64,000 nt of DNA from Oxyruncus cristatus (Eukaryota > Chordata > Aves > Passeriformes > Cotingidae), in contig VXAY01006942.1 in assembly GCA_013399855.1 (NCBI GenBank), positions 1 to 64,000 on the forward strand, written 5' to 3'. Of this stretch, positions 10,611 to 22,843 are shown in pieces. Every line of letters begins with the position of its first letter. Within the stretch, counting starts at the first letter, position 1. Position numbers and translations under genes: made by a program. The notes under the pieces are model-generated. The model was given only the letters and a program-made list of their open reading frames with translations, made no database searches and was not told the origin of the DNA.

Positions 10611-13103
10611 CTATCAGCTACTGAAAATGCCTTCAATGATCTGACAACGTTTGTTTTTTTTTTTAAAAAAAGCCCCAAAACAAAACAACTCACAAAGCTT
10701 GTGGAGTTGCAACTCAGAGCATGATCCTAAGAATTGCTGTTTGCATTGAGGATATCTCTGCTTATTACAAAATTATGAACTTTACGAAGGCAAATTCAGA
10801 AACTATCACATACCCCACCCTGCCTCCCCCATGCCCCAGGCCTCTCAGAGCTGTGATGAAATCTTTGCCTTTTCCTCATCTAACTAGCAGAGAGAGATGG
10901 GACACCTCCTCTGTTATGAGTAAAGGTGCCCCTGGAGCAGTGTTTACACTGGGCATCGGAATTTTTCAGGATTTTCTACACGTTTCCCAACAGAGTGGTG
11001 CTCAGAGACCTCCAGAGCAGGAAGAGAAACAGTTCTCGAACTGATTTTAAAACGTACTTTCAGTTATAAAGACAACAAAAAATCGTTCAGCAGCCACATG
11101 GCAGAGGATCACAAAACTTTCTAGGAGTGACCTTGATTGTCACTTTTTCTGCATTCTCTAGACTGTTCCTCTTGTGCTGGTTAAATCAGGCAAAACTGCT
11201 GCTGGCCTCTGCTGTACATAAGAGACACTTTAAAGGCCAGGGATTTCTCCTCAACTTTCCATAAGGCTAACAGCCAAAAATGAGAGCCGACTCATCTGGC
11301 TCCTCTATGAGCCATGTAGACAGTGGTGCTGAGGCAGACATGCCAGTGAGAATGACTCTGAACAGCTCACGGTGAGGTTTCTCTAGCAGAAAGGCTAAAT
11401 TTCATGCTGCAACAGCTCATTTCATGATTCTCCATGAAGAGGTGGGCTACAGCTGGCAGCTATAGTCGCTACAGGCATTGTTGAGAACATATTCTCTATC
11501 ACTGAGTGATAAGAGCTTACAAAAAAGGTCAGAATACTAGAAATATGAAATTTTATTTGTTACTAAGGCACAGTCAGGCTGGTTTAGTTTCAGACTTTGC
11601 ATCAGCCAAACAGAACTTTTAGACATGAAACATTTTAAAATGTCCACATTTAATTACAATGGTAAAACTTCTTAAAATAATTCTTTAAACATGTTAAACC
11701 ACATGAAATGGAATCAAAGTTGCACCACATTTAAAAAAATTACACAAGTTTTTAACTGTGTAAATGATATTAAACTTTAATACCAGCCACAATATAGTTA
11801 GAGCAAAACTAAAGTAAAGCACACACAAAAAGGCTGGTTGGTGATTGAGGGGGTACTTTCCCCACAGAGGGATTCATGAAGTATGCAGTCAGAATACTTC
11901 AGAGGGTAATCAGGTTTCACTTGTTTGGTTAATGTGTTCATTACTGCCGAGGATTGTCCTATATATAAAAGGAGAATAATCAAGAGCCATCTTTTACGTG
12001 CTTTTCTCCCCATCCCATCTCCTAATGAATTGTAAATCATTTAAGTTATGAATTACTTAATGATTAACTTAGGGTAGCTTATATATTTTTAATTATGTAT
12101 TTATAGTTTATAACACAATAAAAAAATAGGATTTTTAGGATTGCTCTGTTACCCTTTCCTTTGGGATAGTTATATGAGTATCTTTGTGAAGAAAACATTG
12201 TCGTCCAATAATATGTCAAGATTTGGCATTGCTGACATTGTTTTGACACAGTGGTTTAGCATAAACTGCTGAGTGCATTTATGTAACATCAACAACATTT
12301 ATAAAAGCAAAGAGGGATAACCCAAGAGCTCTCATGTGATTTATGGATGATTTACTCCCCAAAAGCGCAACTCTAAGAAATCTGGAGCTTCATCATCTTC
12401 CCATTCATTTTTAAATAGGAGGTTGTGTTGACTTCAGGCAGTTACAGTTTATATCCATACTCAGAATGGGGTTAACACATTATGTGTGAACTGATAAAAG
12501 TGAAGTAAGACAGGTCTGTTGCTCATACCTGATGTGCAATATGAGGTCTGAACCACAGGCTGAAACTAGAAAGGGCATCTTAAGAAACAACCAAGTCTTA
12601 CATTGATTCTGACTCTAGGTTATATCAGGATTTTGTCAGGTGGCCTCAATAAAGAGGTTAACGCAAACAACACAGAAATGTTCTGCAGAAACGTTATAAC
12701 AAATGTTCTCCAAAGAGCATTTTGATAACACTTTGATTAGACATGCTAGTGAATACTAGTTGAAGTATCTTAGGTATATTCATCTCACACAAAAGCATCC
12801 AAAAACTCTTTACAAGAGAATGTTCTGATGGGAAAGGGCAGACTAATTTTGCCAAACTGTACACTCCCATAAAGTAAATGACCTTCTGCCCCTCTCCTGT
12901 CACCACCTGAGGAGTGGGTATTTGGCTAATTAACATATCTTTGTAGTCCTGACATCTCAAGTATGTTTGAAAAAAGGGCATAAAACAAAGTTTAATTTTT
13001 GCCACTGGGTCTGTTCATTTTGGAAGCCTGAACTGACACGGTTTGAACTCAGAAAAAAAAATGAGGACTTGCCACTGAATGCTCCCAAATCATAGGATGA
13101 ATA
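10611..13103. other. Intergenic, no gene recognised
   Basis: Mostly AT-rich unique sequence. Open frames of 107 codons (10721-11044, plus), 80 codons (11798-12040, minus) and 103 codons (12694-13005, minus) have no motif I recognise and are compatible with chance. Confidence 0.5.
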
Positions 13104-14033
13104 GTGTTCTTCAGGGGTTGGTATTGGGACCAGTGCTGTTTAACAGCTCTCTCAGCAATTAAACTGCACCTTCAGCAAGTGTGTAGACACACTAGAGGGA
13201 AGCTATGCCATACAGAGGGACCTGGTCAAGAGGTGGGCATGTGAAATCCTCATGGAGTTCAACAAGGCCAAGTGCAAAGTCAGGCACATGGCTTGAGGTA
13301 ATCCCACATGGAAATACAGGTTGGATGGAGGATGGATTGAGAACAGCCCTGAGGAGAATGACTTGGGTGTGTTGTTTGACAAAAAAAGTGGATGTGAGCC
13401 AGCAGTGTGTGCTTGCAGCCCAGAAAAAACCAGCTGTGTCTTGCTCTGCATTAAAAGAAGTGTGGCCAACAGGTCAAGGGAGGTGATTCTCCCCCTCTAC
13501 TCTGCCCTTGTGAGATCCCACCTGGAATATGTCCTCCAGGTGTGGGACCCCCAACATAAGAAGGATGTGGACTGTTAGAGAAGGTCCGGAGGAGGCCACA
13601 AAGATGTTCAGAGGGCTGGAGCACCTTTCCTATTAAGACAAGCCAGAAAAACTGGGGTTGTTCAGCCTGCAGAACAGAAGGCTTCCCTTACAGCAGCCTT
13701 CCAGTATCTGTCTAAAGGGGGCTTACAAAAAAGCTGGAGAGCGAGTTTTTAAAAGTGCATGTAGTGCCAGAACAAGAGGAAATGGCTTTAAACTGAAAGA
13801 GTCTTATTCTTCATGACACTCTTCATGTCTTCATCAGACATTCTTTACCACAAGGGTGGTGAGACACTAAAACAGGTTGCCCAGAGAAACTGTGGATGCC
13901 TGATTGCTGGAAATGTTTGAGTCAGGATTAGGCCTTGAGCAACCTGGTCTAGTGGAAGGTGTCCCTGACCATGGCAGGGGGTTTGGAACTAGAAATTCTC
14001 TAAGGTCTCCTCCAATCCAAACCATTCTATGAT
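13104..14033 (+). mobile_element. CR1 LINE, 5'-truncated, about 930 bp
   Basis: Plus-strand CR1 running from the reverse transcriptase region to the 3' end. The start (TTCAGGGGTTGGTATTGGGACCAG...) corresponds to the [11 protein letters not shown] block of CR1 ORF2. Then follow the 'gaGTTCAACAAGGCCAAGTGC' block, the 'CTTGTGAGATCCCACCTGGA' block near 13508, the 'GTTCAGCCTGCAGAACAGAAGG' block near 13660, and the untranslated tail ending CCATTCTATGATAG. Frameshifts and stop codons break ORF2: the 93-codon and 85-codon open frames at 13205-13578 are shifted parts of the same reading. It cannot encode an active reverse transcriptase. Confidence 0.85.
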
Positions 14034-17000
14034 AGAAGTTCATGACACTTTTGTTCAAGTAGCTATTTGAGCTATGTCAATTAGATAGCATTACAATAGA
14101 GAAAAATGGCACAAAGCCACAGAGAGCAGAAGTGGCAAAAAAAGGACAAAAAGATTTTTAGTATAGAAGAGAATTTGACTAAACGGCACCACAGGACTGG
14201 GTTTGTTGAAAATAACTTTGCTGGAGAACAGAACAGTAAATGGGGGACAAGACAGACCTAATGTGACAGAGTATCAACATCAGGCTGGGATTTTAGGGGA
14301 GTTGCATCAGGAATGATGGATGACACACAGTCTGGCTTCCTTCTTATTCAAAGTTGGTACATTTTCTAGTTGTACACAGCACCTCTAAACTACCACGGTT
14401 TTGTTATTGTTTGCTAAAACAAGGAGAATTGTCTTTGGAGGTGAGGGAAGGAAAATGCCTTTTCAGTTTCTGGTGCTTTTGTCTTATTATGTGGGATGTG
14501 ACAAATTCGGTGCAATCATGCAGGCCTATACACAGGTAAGTCATCCATGTGAAATGTGTACTACTCCATGTTAAAAAGTTATCTATTTTGATTGTGATAA
14601 TTTTTCCTATTATTATTACTATTTTTGAGTCATGGTATATGTCTGGATAATGCTTCTACTCCTGTCTTCATATGGTTGATCTGTTCAAGGGATTAGAAGG
14701 AAAACTCTAGTTAGCTAATAGGATATGTTGAAAATATAGCACCGACTACAGTCTAACTTGCCTCCACCTGTCCACCAACACAGCTACCTGTATCAGGAAA
14801 GAGGTGACAAATATTTGCTCACTTTTGGGAATTTATTTAATATTATGGAATGATTCATAGAAAGAGAGATGACGAATAAGAACAACTTTTAAGGACAAAT
14901 GCAAACAAAGACATCCATTCAACAGATACACATTCTTTGGTATGGAATATAACTGGGCTGTAAGCCATGGTCTTCTCTCTTCTCGCCTTTAAAGCAATTT
15001 TTCACTCCCAGAGTTATTTGTGCAACTAAAGATTTCTGCTTGGTATCTCTGCAGCACCATTTTTAAAAACTGTATCAGGTTAAGAAAAGCATAAAATCTC
15101 TTCTCCATTCCTGACTGAGACTTCTCCATGATCACACAATAAAGGCAACTATAAAACCTTCTTTCCCTGTCACACTGTAATAGTAAATCATGTGCATAAC
15201 TGGGATAAAGACAAGTCAACCCAGAAATCTTGTGGTCTCACCTTTTTCTCCTGAGTGGGGAAAAAGAAAATAGAAATCTTGTACTGATCCTTAAAAATAT
15301 TTCAGTGGAAATATTCAATTTTAAAGAACATCTTTCATGCTCTTCCTCTGGGACAGATTAGGACCACAGGCTGGTGACTATTGTACTCCTAAATGCTACA
15401 ACAGTCACAAAAGGAGAACTTGATGTTTGATGAGTTATAAAAGCACTAAGATAATTTTGATGAACAAGTGAGCTGGATAACATATTTTGGTTTATTTTGT
15501 GGAACACCAAACCTAATGATAAGAAAGAAGCAGTTACAGAAGTGATGGTGATCAGTGTTTTCCATACGCACTTGGAGTAACTTGGGAGAATTGGGCTTAA
15601 TTTACAAAAAAGTTTTCTTTAAATATCTATTCATAATGGTTATGAAGCACTAGAAAAAATACCTAGAGGGCACGTAAAATACTCTTTATTGGGAATTTTT
15701 ATGACCTGATCCAAGTATGTTGAATCCAAGCAAGAGACAGTCTATATTTTTTTTTAATTTTAGACACATCCTGTCCCAGACCGTACTTCATGAGCACTGC
15801 AGGGATCACTTCAGATCTGGTTACTGCATTTCCAATACCAAGGGGAGAAGGGCAAGAACTACTGAAATTTCAAGAACAAATTCTTTGTTACACAGACTCT
15901 ACTGCTAAAGTGAGCTTCTCTTTGGAGAGAGAAAATGCGACCAAGACCAGGGTAGGAAAGGCTTGATCATGCAAATCTGCTAGCCAAAAAAAGTAAAGAA
16001 AAAGTAAAGGGAGCAGTAGTCAAGGCTACTTTATCAAAAGCAACATCTCCCAAGTTCTTGAGAGGACAATTATCAGGAAAAGAGCAGTTGCATGGAGAGC
16101 CCCAAAACTCCTGGGATCATGGGCCAGTGTATGGATTACAAGCATTATTTGATCAATCGTTAGCTGTCATAGAGATTAAAATTATCTGAAGGATTGTAAT
16201 TCACCCCAAAGAGAAGGAAAGATTACATATCTCCATCTCTCAGCAGTGAGCTGAGCTCCACAATGCTCAGGCTGAAACCTTGCATTTATATCTAAGGCAA
16301 TCTTAATTCCACCTACAAGCATCAGTGGCTTAACATTCACAAGCATCACAAGATAATGTAGTCACTCTGGACTTGAAAAACAAAATGCAACACTTGTGTA
16401 AAAAATAATAAATAGGTACAATTAAGCACTCAGGCAGTATTTAGGTGGAGGAACAAGATGGAGTTGTAAGAGATTAGCTGCAGTACCTAAGCACTTCCAT
16501 GTCCCTGTTAGGTGGGTGCCCTCTCTCAGAAGGTGGCTTACTTAAGAGAAATGTGCAATTCTCTAGAGGACACAAAACTCCAACAGTATACCAAGTTGTG
16601 CTGACTTTGCCAGAGAGAGGAAGTTGTTCTTGACTGCAGCTAGTCATCAGCTCATGCACTTAGACAGAAAATTGGTCATACTCTTGTTTTTTTTCTCGAC
16701 AAATTCAGATGCTATTCTTGTCAGTATTCTATAAATCAAACAGTCTGAGTTCCTATTAGGTATTTATCCTAATACTAACAGAGTATGGGCTACTTCCTCT
16801 CCCATTTACAAGTGCACTTTCACTTCAGTGACCATTTAATATCTCTGTGGAAAATACCACCATGACCACATATAGAAAGCAGAAGCAATTAGTTTTGTGT
16901 TTGTAAAGCTGTCTTTCAAAGAAATTCAAAGAATGGAGATAAGAAAAACAGTGTGTATAATGGCATGAACTACTGTTTTTTAAGGCTCCACAGACCATCA

Positions 17001-17239
17001 GACCCCAACAAATCAGGTTTTCCCCTTCTTAAACAAATTTACCAAGTGACTTCTGACACAGTGAATAGTATCTATCACCAGAAAAGCCAGTGCAAAGTTA
17101 TTTGTCAAGGAGTCACATGAAATGTGATAAAGTGTGACAGAATTTGGCCCTGAAGTCACTGACTCACTAATTTGCAGAAACTGCACACTAAATACCCACA
17201 AACTGATCCAGGACCACCCTAAACCCACTGGAATTTAGC
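14034..17239. other. Intergenic, no gene recognised
   Basis: AT-rich unique sequence with no convincing repeats. Open frames up to 76 codons occur on both strands without motifs. It lies immediately on the 3' side of the DNAI2-like exon (which is on the minus strand). I looked for the next expected DNAI2 exons, which would encode the WD-repeat region, and did not find them. Confidence 0.5.
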
Positions 17240-17324
17240 TCCTAAAGCTTTTCCACCTCCTTTGAAGGTGGTTTGACTCCACTGTGGCCCTGGGGAGCCT
17301 GGTGAGCCACCCTGGCTCTGCTAC

Positions 17325-17481
17325 CTGAGGACATTGATGGTTTTGGCAGAGGGAGGCTCCTCTTCCCCCTCTTCCTCCTCATCCTCTGCAAAATATTCCT
17401 CATAGATGTCGATGGCATTGTTCTTCCTGATGCAATGCTCCATCAGCTGCATGGACAGCACGAGATGTGTCTCTTGGGACT
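17325..17481 (-). pseudogene. DNAI2: DNAI2-like exon (isolated duplicate, or one exon of a larger gene)
   Basis: On the minus strand 17446-17325 reads without interruption as [20 protein letters not shown], an acidic run, then [10 protein letters not shown] plus the first two bases of an Arg codon. From memory this matches the region of dynein axonemal intermediate chain 2 just before its WD repeats ((I/L)[16 protein letters not shown]...[10 protein letters not shown]). DNAI2 is an outer dynein arm subunit needed for ciliary and flagellar beating. The homology ends at CTCAG/GTAGCA, a good splice donor, so intron sequence follows; the in-frame TAG there would be spliced out. Two acceptors are possible: ATGCAG/CTG (exon 17325-17446, 122 bp, phase 0), which fits where homology starts, or CCCCAG/AG (exon from 17481, 157 bp), which adds [11 protein letters not shown] that I cannot align. 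The fragment with its GC-rich flanks spans only about 17240-17500. Intron borders rule out a processed retrocopy of this piece. No other DNAI2 exon was found within the window, so it may be a DNA-level duplicate or one exon of a gene with very large introns. Confidence 0.7.
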
Positions 17482-17499
17482 CTGGGGGTAGTGTAGTAA

Positions 17500-20400
17500 A
17501 TGAAGCATTATTTTTATTTGAATGAGTTCTCCTTGTGACATTATGAGAAGATAAATGAAATACAGGACCACATAGTTACGTTTCCTCTTTATTTGTTATT
17601 CTGATGTCAGTTTGTGACTCGGAGAAATAGGCATAAGAACTGAAGTAGATACCACCCACCATTTGATAAAAGTAGATGTTCCAATTCCTGATCACAATTG
17701 TAACATGGGAAATAAAAAAAAGCAGAACAGAAATAACAATTACTTTCATAGCACCTTTTTTGAAGCTGTCAAAGCTATTAGCAAGCATTTATTAGTCTTA
17801 TAATAGCCCTATGAGACACTTCAGATAAAATATTATTTTATGGAAAGAATTTTACACTACCACAATTAGTCCAATATGTGAATTTCCATATAATATATAA
17901 AATTATTTTTGTTTTTCCCTGTCCCCACTCTTTTTAGGGTGATTTTTATTTATTTTACATGATCAATTACATGGAGTTCATGTACTTCTGTTCTGACTTC
18001 TTACAGCTAACTCCAAACTGAACAAAAGTTTATTGGTATGAATCAAAGAATATTGACTATACTGAAATAAATACAGCATGAAGTAGCAACCCTACTAATC
18101 CCAGTGGAATGCAGTAGGTCATAAATGTCACATTCCTGGAGAATTAGAACCTCTTGCTTCTTTTGTGGGGAAAGGGAAGGGAGAAGGAGGTCATCTGAGG
18201 TGATAGGAGAGGAATGCCATCAGAAAACCCAATCACTCGGGGGTATAAAGAAAACTTGAGCTGGTCTCAGAAGACCCATCTCATTCAACTCAATCACATC
18301 AGTGTAGGCCCTCTCAGAGACAATTAATACCTGCTCTATACAACCAGTTAAAGAATTCCATGTATTCTTAGAATAATCTAAGAAAAAGCTGTAGAGACAG
18401 TTCCTTATCACATATTACACAAACTTCCTCAATTCCTGACATAAGATGATGTTTAGATGTATACAAGTCAACAGCAATGTTAACAGAGTCCCATTTTTCA
18501 CACTAGATACATTTGTAATGCATCTAGAGACCCAGGCATATTAATTGTCAGGAATATAATCACACTTTCCAGCCCAAATAAAAGACACAGAGCTTATTAT
18601 TGCAAAAGCAATGGCTAATAAAGAGCTGTATATAATCTTAGGGTTTTTTCTTATTTTTTCCAATTAATTTTGGTGGAATACAAAAATGTTAATTGTTTAC
18701 ATTATGTTTCTTATACCAACATTCAGTAGCACTTCACCATATGACAGATATCCATTCTACAGATACAGATATAGGCAAGTTTTAAGCCACAGCTGATGTG
18801 TCTGTTCACAACCCCTCAAGTACTTAACCTATTGTCAGTTTCTAGCTACATCACTTTTATTATGCTGAACTTCTCTGAGAATTCCTATCAGAGATTTAAT
18901 TTCCAGCTGAAAAACTGGAGTTTATGAACAAGAGGGCAAAAGCATCACCTCCGAGGTTAGGCTGAAGATCAGCTGGGTGCTATCTGACTTCCTGGGGTGT
19001 CAGTGTCTGATGATTCCAGAAACACTCTGCCATTGCTTAGCCATGGGGGTACCATGGTGGATAGAGTCATGTGATTGACTATGGTACCACAAAGTCATCC
19101 ATATTTGTAAATCAGAATTTCTCATGACAACTTTCATGGAATTTGCAAGCCTAAAGCCAGCTTTTGTCCTTGGCTTCCCCAGTGAGAGGTCCCACTGGAC
19201 ACTGCAGGGCAGCCACCCCCTGCAGCAGGCAGGGTTCTTGCTGCCCTATTGTCACCATGGCAGAAAGAACAGAGCATCCCATATCCTCTTATCTCCATTT
19301 TAGCTTTCACATTTCCTTCTCACCTCATGCATTAGGCAGCAGGCATAGCTACAGCATTTTCTGTACATACAGTATTGGGAGCCCACCATTTCAAATGCTG
19401 ACTTGGATGGGTGCCACACACCCCCTGGAAGCATCTGCATTTGAATTTAAAGGGGTGGGTGAGTGACAGCAAAGCTAGATTCTTCTTCTGATAAGGCTTT
19501 GGCAGATCATTGGTTGTCATCAAACCTATTGCATTTCTAGCTCACTGCCAAAAATTCCACCTACATGCCTGATGGCAATTAGTCCTTTGTAGGTGCTAAT
19601 GAATAAAAGCAGCACGCACACTTTACAGACTTAAAAAGAAGATCCCAATGCATATATTAATTCCATATATAAACTCACATGCACACACAGTCTCCCCCTT
19701 CCCCTATCCACATGTCACTGTGCACCCACACCCAAACTCGTGCTTAGGAAAAAAAGCAAGTAGCAGTAAGATGATCATCCAACTGTGTGCAAGTAGGATT
19801 TTTTTCATGAATCATTAGCTATTTTCCCGTAAGTCATCTACTGAAAAAAAAGTATTGCTTTATGAATGCAGAAGGCATCCTACATTTGGGATAATGAAGT
19901 ACATTCATAGCATGCTTGAGCCTTTCAAAGGTCCAGACGTTCCACAGAGTCCCTCTAATTCTTCTGTGATGTACAAAATCATCTGGGATATGACAGAATG
20001 ACATAATCACCCTTTAGGAAAATATACCAACAACTTCCACAGAAGTAAAAACAAATAAAATAGGGGCACTATGAGACTTCAGCACCACAGTAATTTCAAA
20101 TCAAGAAACTGAGCATTGCTTTCATGTTTGTGTAATTTTGGGTTTTCTGGTTTATGTCAATTTTAGAAGTGAAGGTATCAAAACAGTGTCAGGAAATACA
20201 CTCTATATAAAGCTGGTTAAAGAGTCATTATTAACATTTCCCATCAGCAAAAATTCATTTTTTTTTCTCAAAAGCAAACCATTTTACAGAACTGCGTCAA
20301 CATTAAAACCAAAAATTTAGAGGGAAACATCACATTTTGACTTACATATTAATGCTACCTACATAGACAGAATTAGTTTTGAGAGTCAAAACAGATTTAA

Positions 20401-22843
20401 TTGAATAGTACAAAAAACATTTAAAGCATACTGAAAATAACTGCATAATTTTTTCTCAAATTATTCATTTTGCATGAAGTTTTAGCTCTCAGTTCAAGTC
20501 TAGAATATTTTTTTAAATAAGGGAATTTCCCAACCACTTTGTAGAGTATTCATGAATTAGTCAGAAGTAAAATGTTCAGTATCTTACCGTGACATTTCCA
20601 GACCGGATTTCACAGCCTTCAAAAGGCTTCAGAAGGTCAGCTTTAAGTCAGCACATCAGTACTTCAGCCTCACGGAATTACAGAGGGTTTTACCCTTCTC
20701 TGTTGTCTGGAGTGCAGGCAGAAGCAGTTGAAGAAGAAACTCAGCAGCTCAGGAGTTGAAGCAAAGTGGGCAGAAGACAAATGGCACTGCCTGACATCAG
20801 CCATAAAGAGCAGCAGCCATTGCTGCATCGCTTTACCTTCATTTAAATTGTCTGGACCACCAAGTAGTAGGATCTTTCTGCCTGGTAGCCCTTGCGTCAT
20901 AGGAAGTAGCACCATACTTGCATTGGCCACTGCTAAAAAATCTTGATTGTGGATTTTTTTTACCTTTTGTGTCAGGTTTATATAGATACAAAAGTCAGGC
21001 AAGAAACCTTTAAGTGTTCGCAGAGCATGTGAGTAGAGCATTCACATGCAACTACAAAATAAGAGCACTCTCTGGTCCTCCCTGCCACAGGGGCACATGG
21101 CCTCTTTTTTCTTACTGTTGCATCTGAGCAAATCTCTTGCCTTGCAAATGGTTTTCAACGTTGCAGGCAGCAGGTGTGAAGGGAAGGAAGGGACAAATGT
21201 CAAATTGTAACCTTCTGAGAGGCCTTAGCTGCAGTGTCCTCTTATTTTAGCTTCTAGATGAGGTCTGAAACTTTTATGCCAAAACAATACTTTCTAGAAT
21301 TAATCTAAACTGGGTGGGGAGCATTTTTTCCATTTTAATTTCTTTACTTTTAGCCTGTGAGAGTCCATTCTGATCCATAGCATATCCACAAGTACAGCAG
21401 GGATCAACAGCTCACACACTCTATTTTTTTATCCCCTCTTCAAAAATTTCTCCTCTAACTTCCACTTGTAGCTGAGAAACTAAGGTCAAAAAGTCTGGCC
21501 GTTTCTGTCTCCTGTACCACATCAACATCCATCGCATCAGCAACTTAAGCAAACACAGGTGCCCATACATAACAGCATCAGCATAACACTGATGCTAAAC
21601 ACCTGTATGCTCTGAAATGCCACTGCACTAACAACTGACATTTCACTGGCAGACAGGACCTTGCTAGCAGGATAGGCAATTGGGTAATTTCAGGAGTGCA
21701 CGACTGTAATTGGAAACTCACTCTTCAAAAGCCTATTTCCATCACAAATGTTGAAGTACAACTTCTTCAAATAAAGTTTCACTAGTAGCCATTGAGGAAA
21801 AGCCCAATCATACAGGAACAGTTGTGCCTGCAGGTAAATTGCACCTGTGTGACACATATGCTTTGAGGATAGCCCAAGGTTTCAGGTGCTCCTGACGCTG
21901 AGTCAGGCTCCTCTGCTTGTGCTGCAGAGCTCTATGAATACCAAAAGCTACAGCACATTTCTCAGAAGTCCTTGGCCTAAGTGTTGCGTTCTCTCAGCCT
22001 AAAAGGGCTAAACCCTCTGCCTTTCGTTGCTCCAGATTGCTCTAATCCTTGAACTATACCACTCTGTCTGTGGGAGGACATTTCCCACAGACGGAAGATG
22101 GGGTTGCAGTGTGGGCAAGAAGGCAGGGATCCACCAGCATCCCAGCATGGTCAGCAGCAGGCAACACACCAGATCTGTAGCCTGATGGGCAGAACACACC
22201 ACTGGGAGGGGGAAAACTACTTCCTGAAATTATCCCAGGACAATTTTCTTTTTACTTAATGACTGTTTAATGTAAAGTGCATTAAAAACTTAGGACCAAG
22301 GATGTGAAAACATGGAGTGAAGTTGCTTAGGCAAATTGACAAATACATCCCCCCCTCCCTGGAAAGTCTTACAAAAGTCTACGAAGCTCCTTGGATTTAA
22401 ATATCCCTCTGGCTTTCATTGTTCTCTCCTTTGTTCTAGCCAGATTTTGGGAATATGACTGCTCAGAATACTCTATTTTGTAAGGTTTTGAATATCCCCT
22501 GAGTTCCACTTATTTTAAGAATTGTCAAAACATCAAAGTCATAGATACAATCCCAGTGTTTACAGAAAAACTAAATTTTTAATTGGCATGTCTTAACACT
22601 TTAAGGGGAGTTTGCAGCTGATATTTCAACTGTACTCTCCATTCAGAATCCCACAACTACATTACTACATTTGTAATCTCCTGGTCTTTTTGAGTTGTAA
22701 AAGTTTGCTGTTTTGTCTCTTGCTGGTCTTGCTGGGTAGTTGGTAAAACGGAAAGATAAAAATAAAACAAAGGCAAAGACATACATTAAATTAATATTTT
22801 AGGAAATTGATTTATTTTAAATTTTTATTTTATTTTTAATTTT
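17500..22843. other. Intergenic, no gene recognised
   Basis: Unique AT-rich sequence on the 5' side of the DNAI2-like exon; no further DNAI2 exon found. Small structures: inverted repeat 17956-17985 (TACATGA ... TTCATGTA), hairpin 21574-21596 (AGCATCAG, 7-nt loop, CTGATGCT) and hairpin 22066-22092 (separate entry). The 123-codon frame at 20670-21041 (minus) and the 100-codon frame at 19164-19466 (plus) are unrecognised. Confidence 0.5.
22066..22092. repeat. Perfect hairpin (10-bp stem, 7-nt loop)
   Basis: GTCTGTGGGA (22066-22075), loop of seven bases, then TCCCACAGAC (22083-22092). The stem is GC-rich and perfectly paired. No known RNA family was recognised and there is no U-tract after it on either strand. 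Confidence 0.85.
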
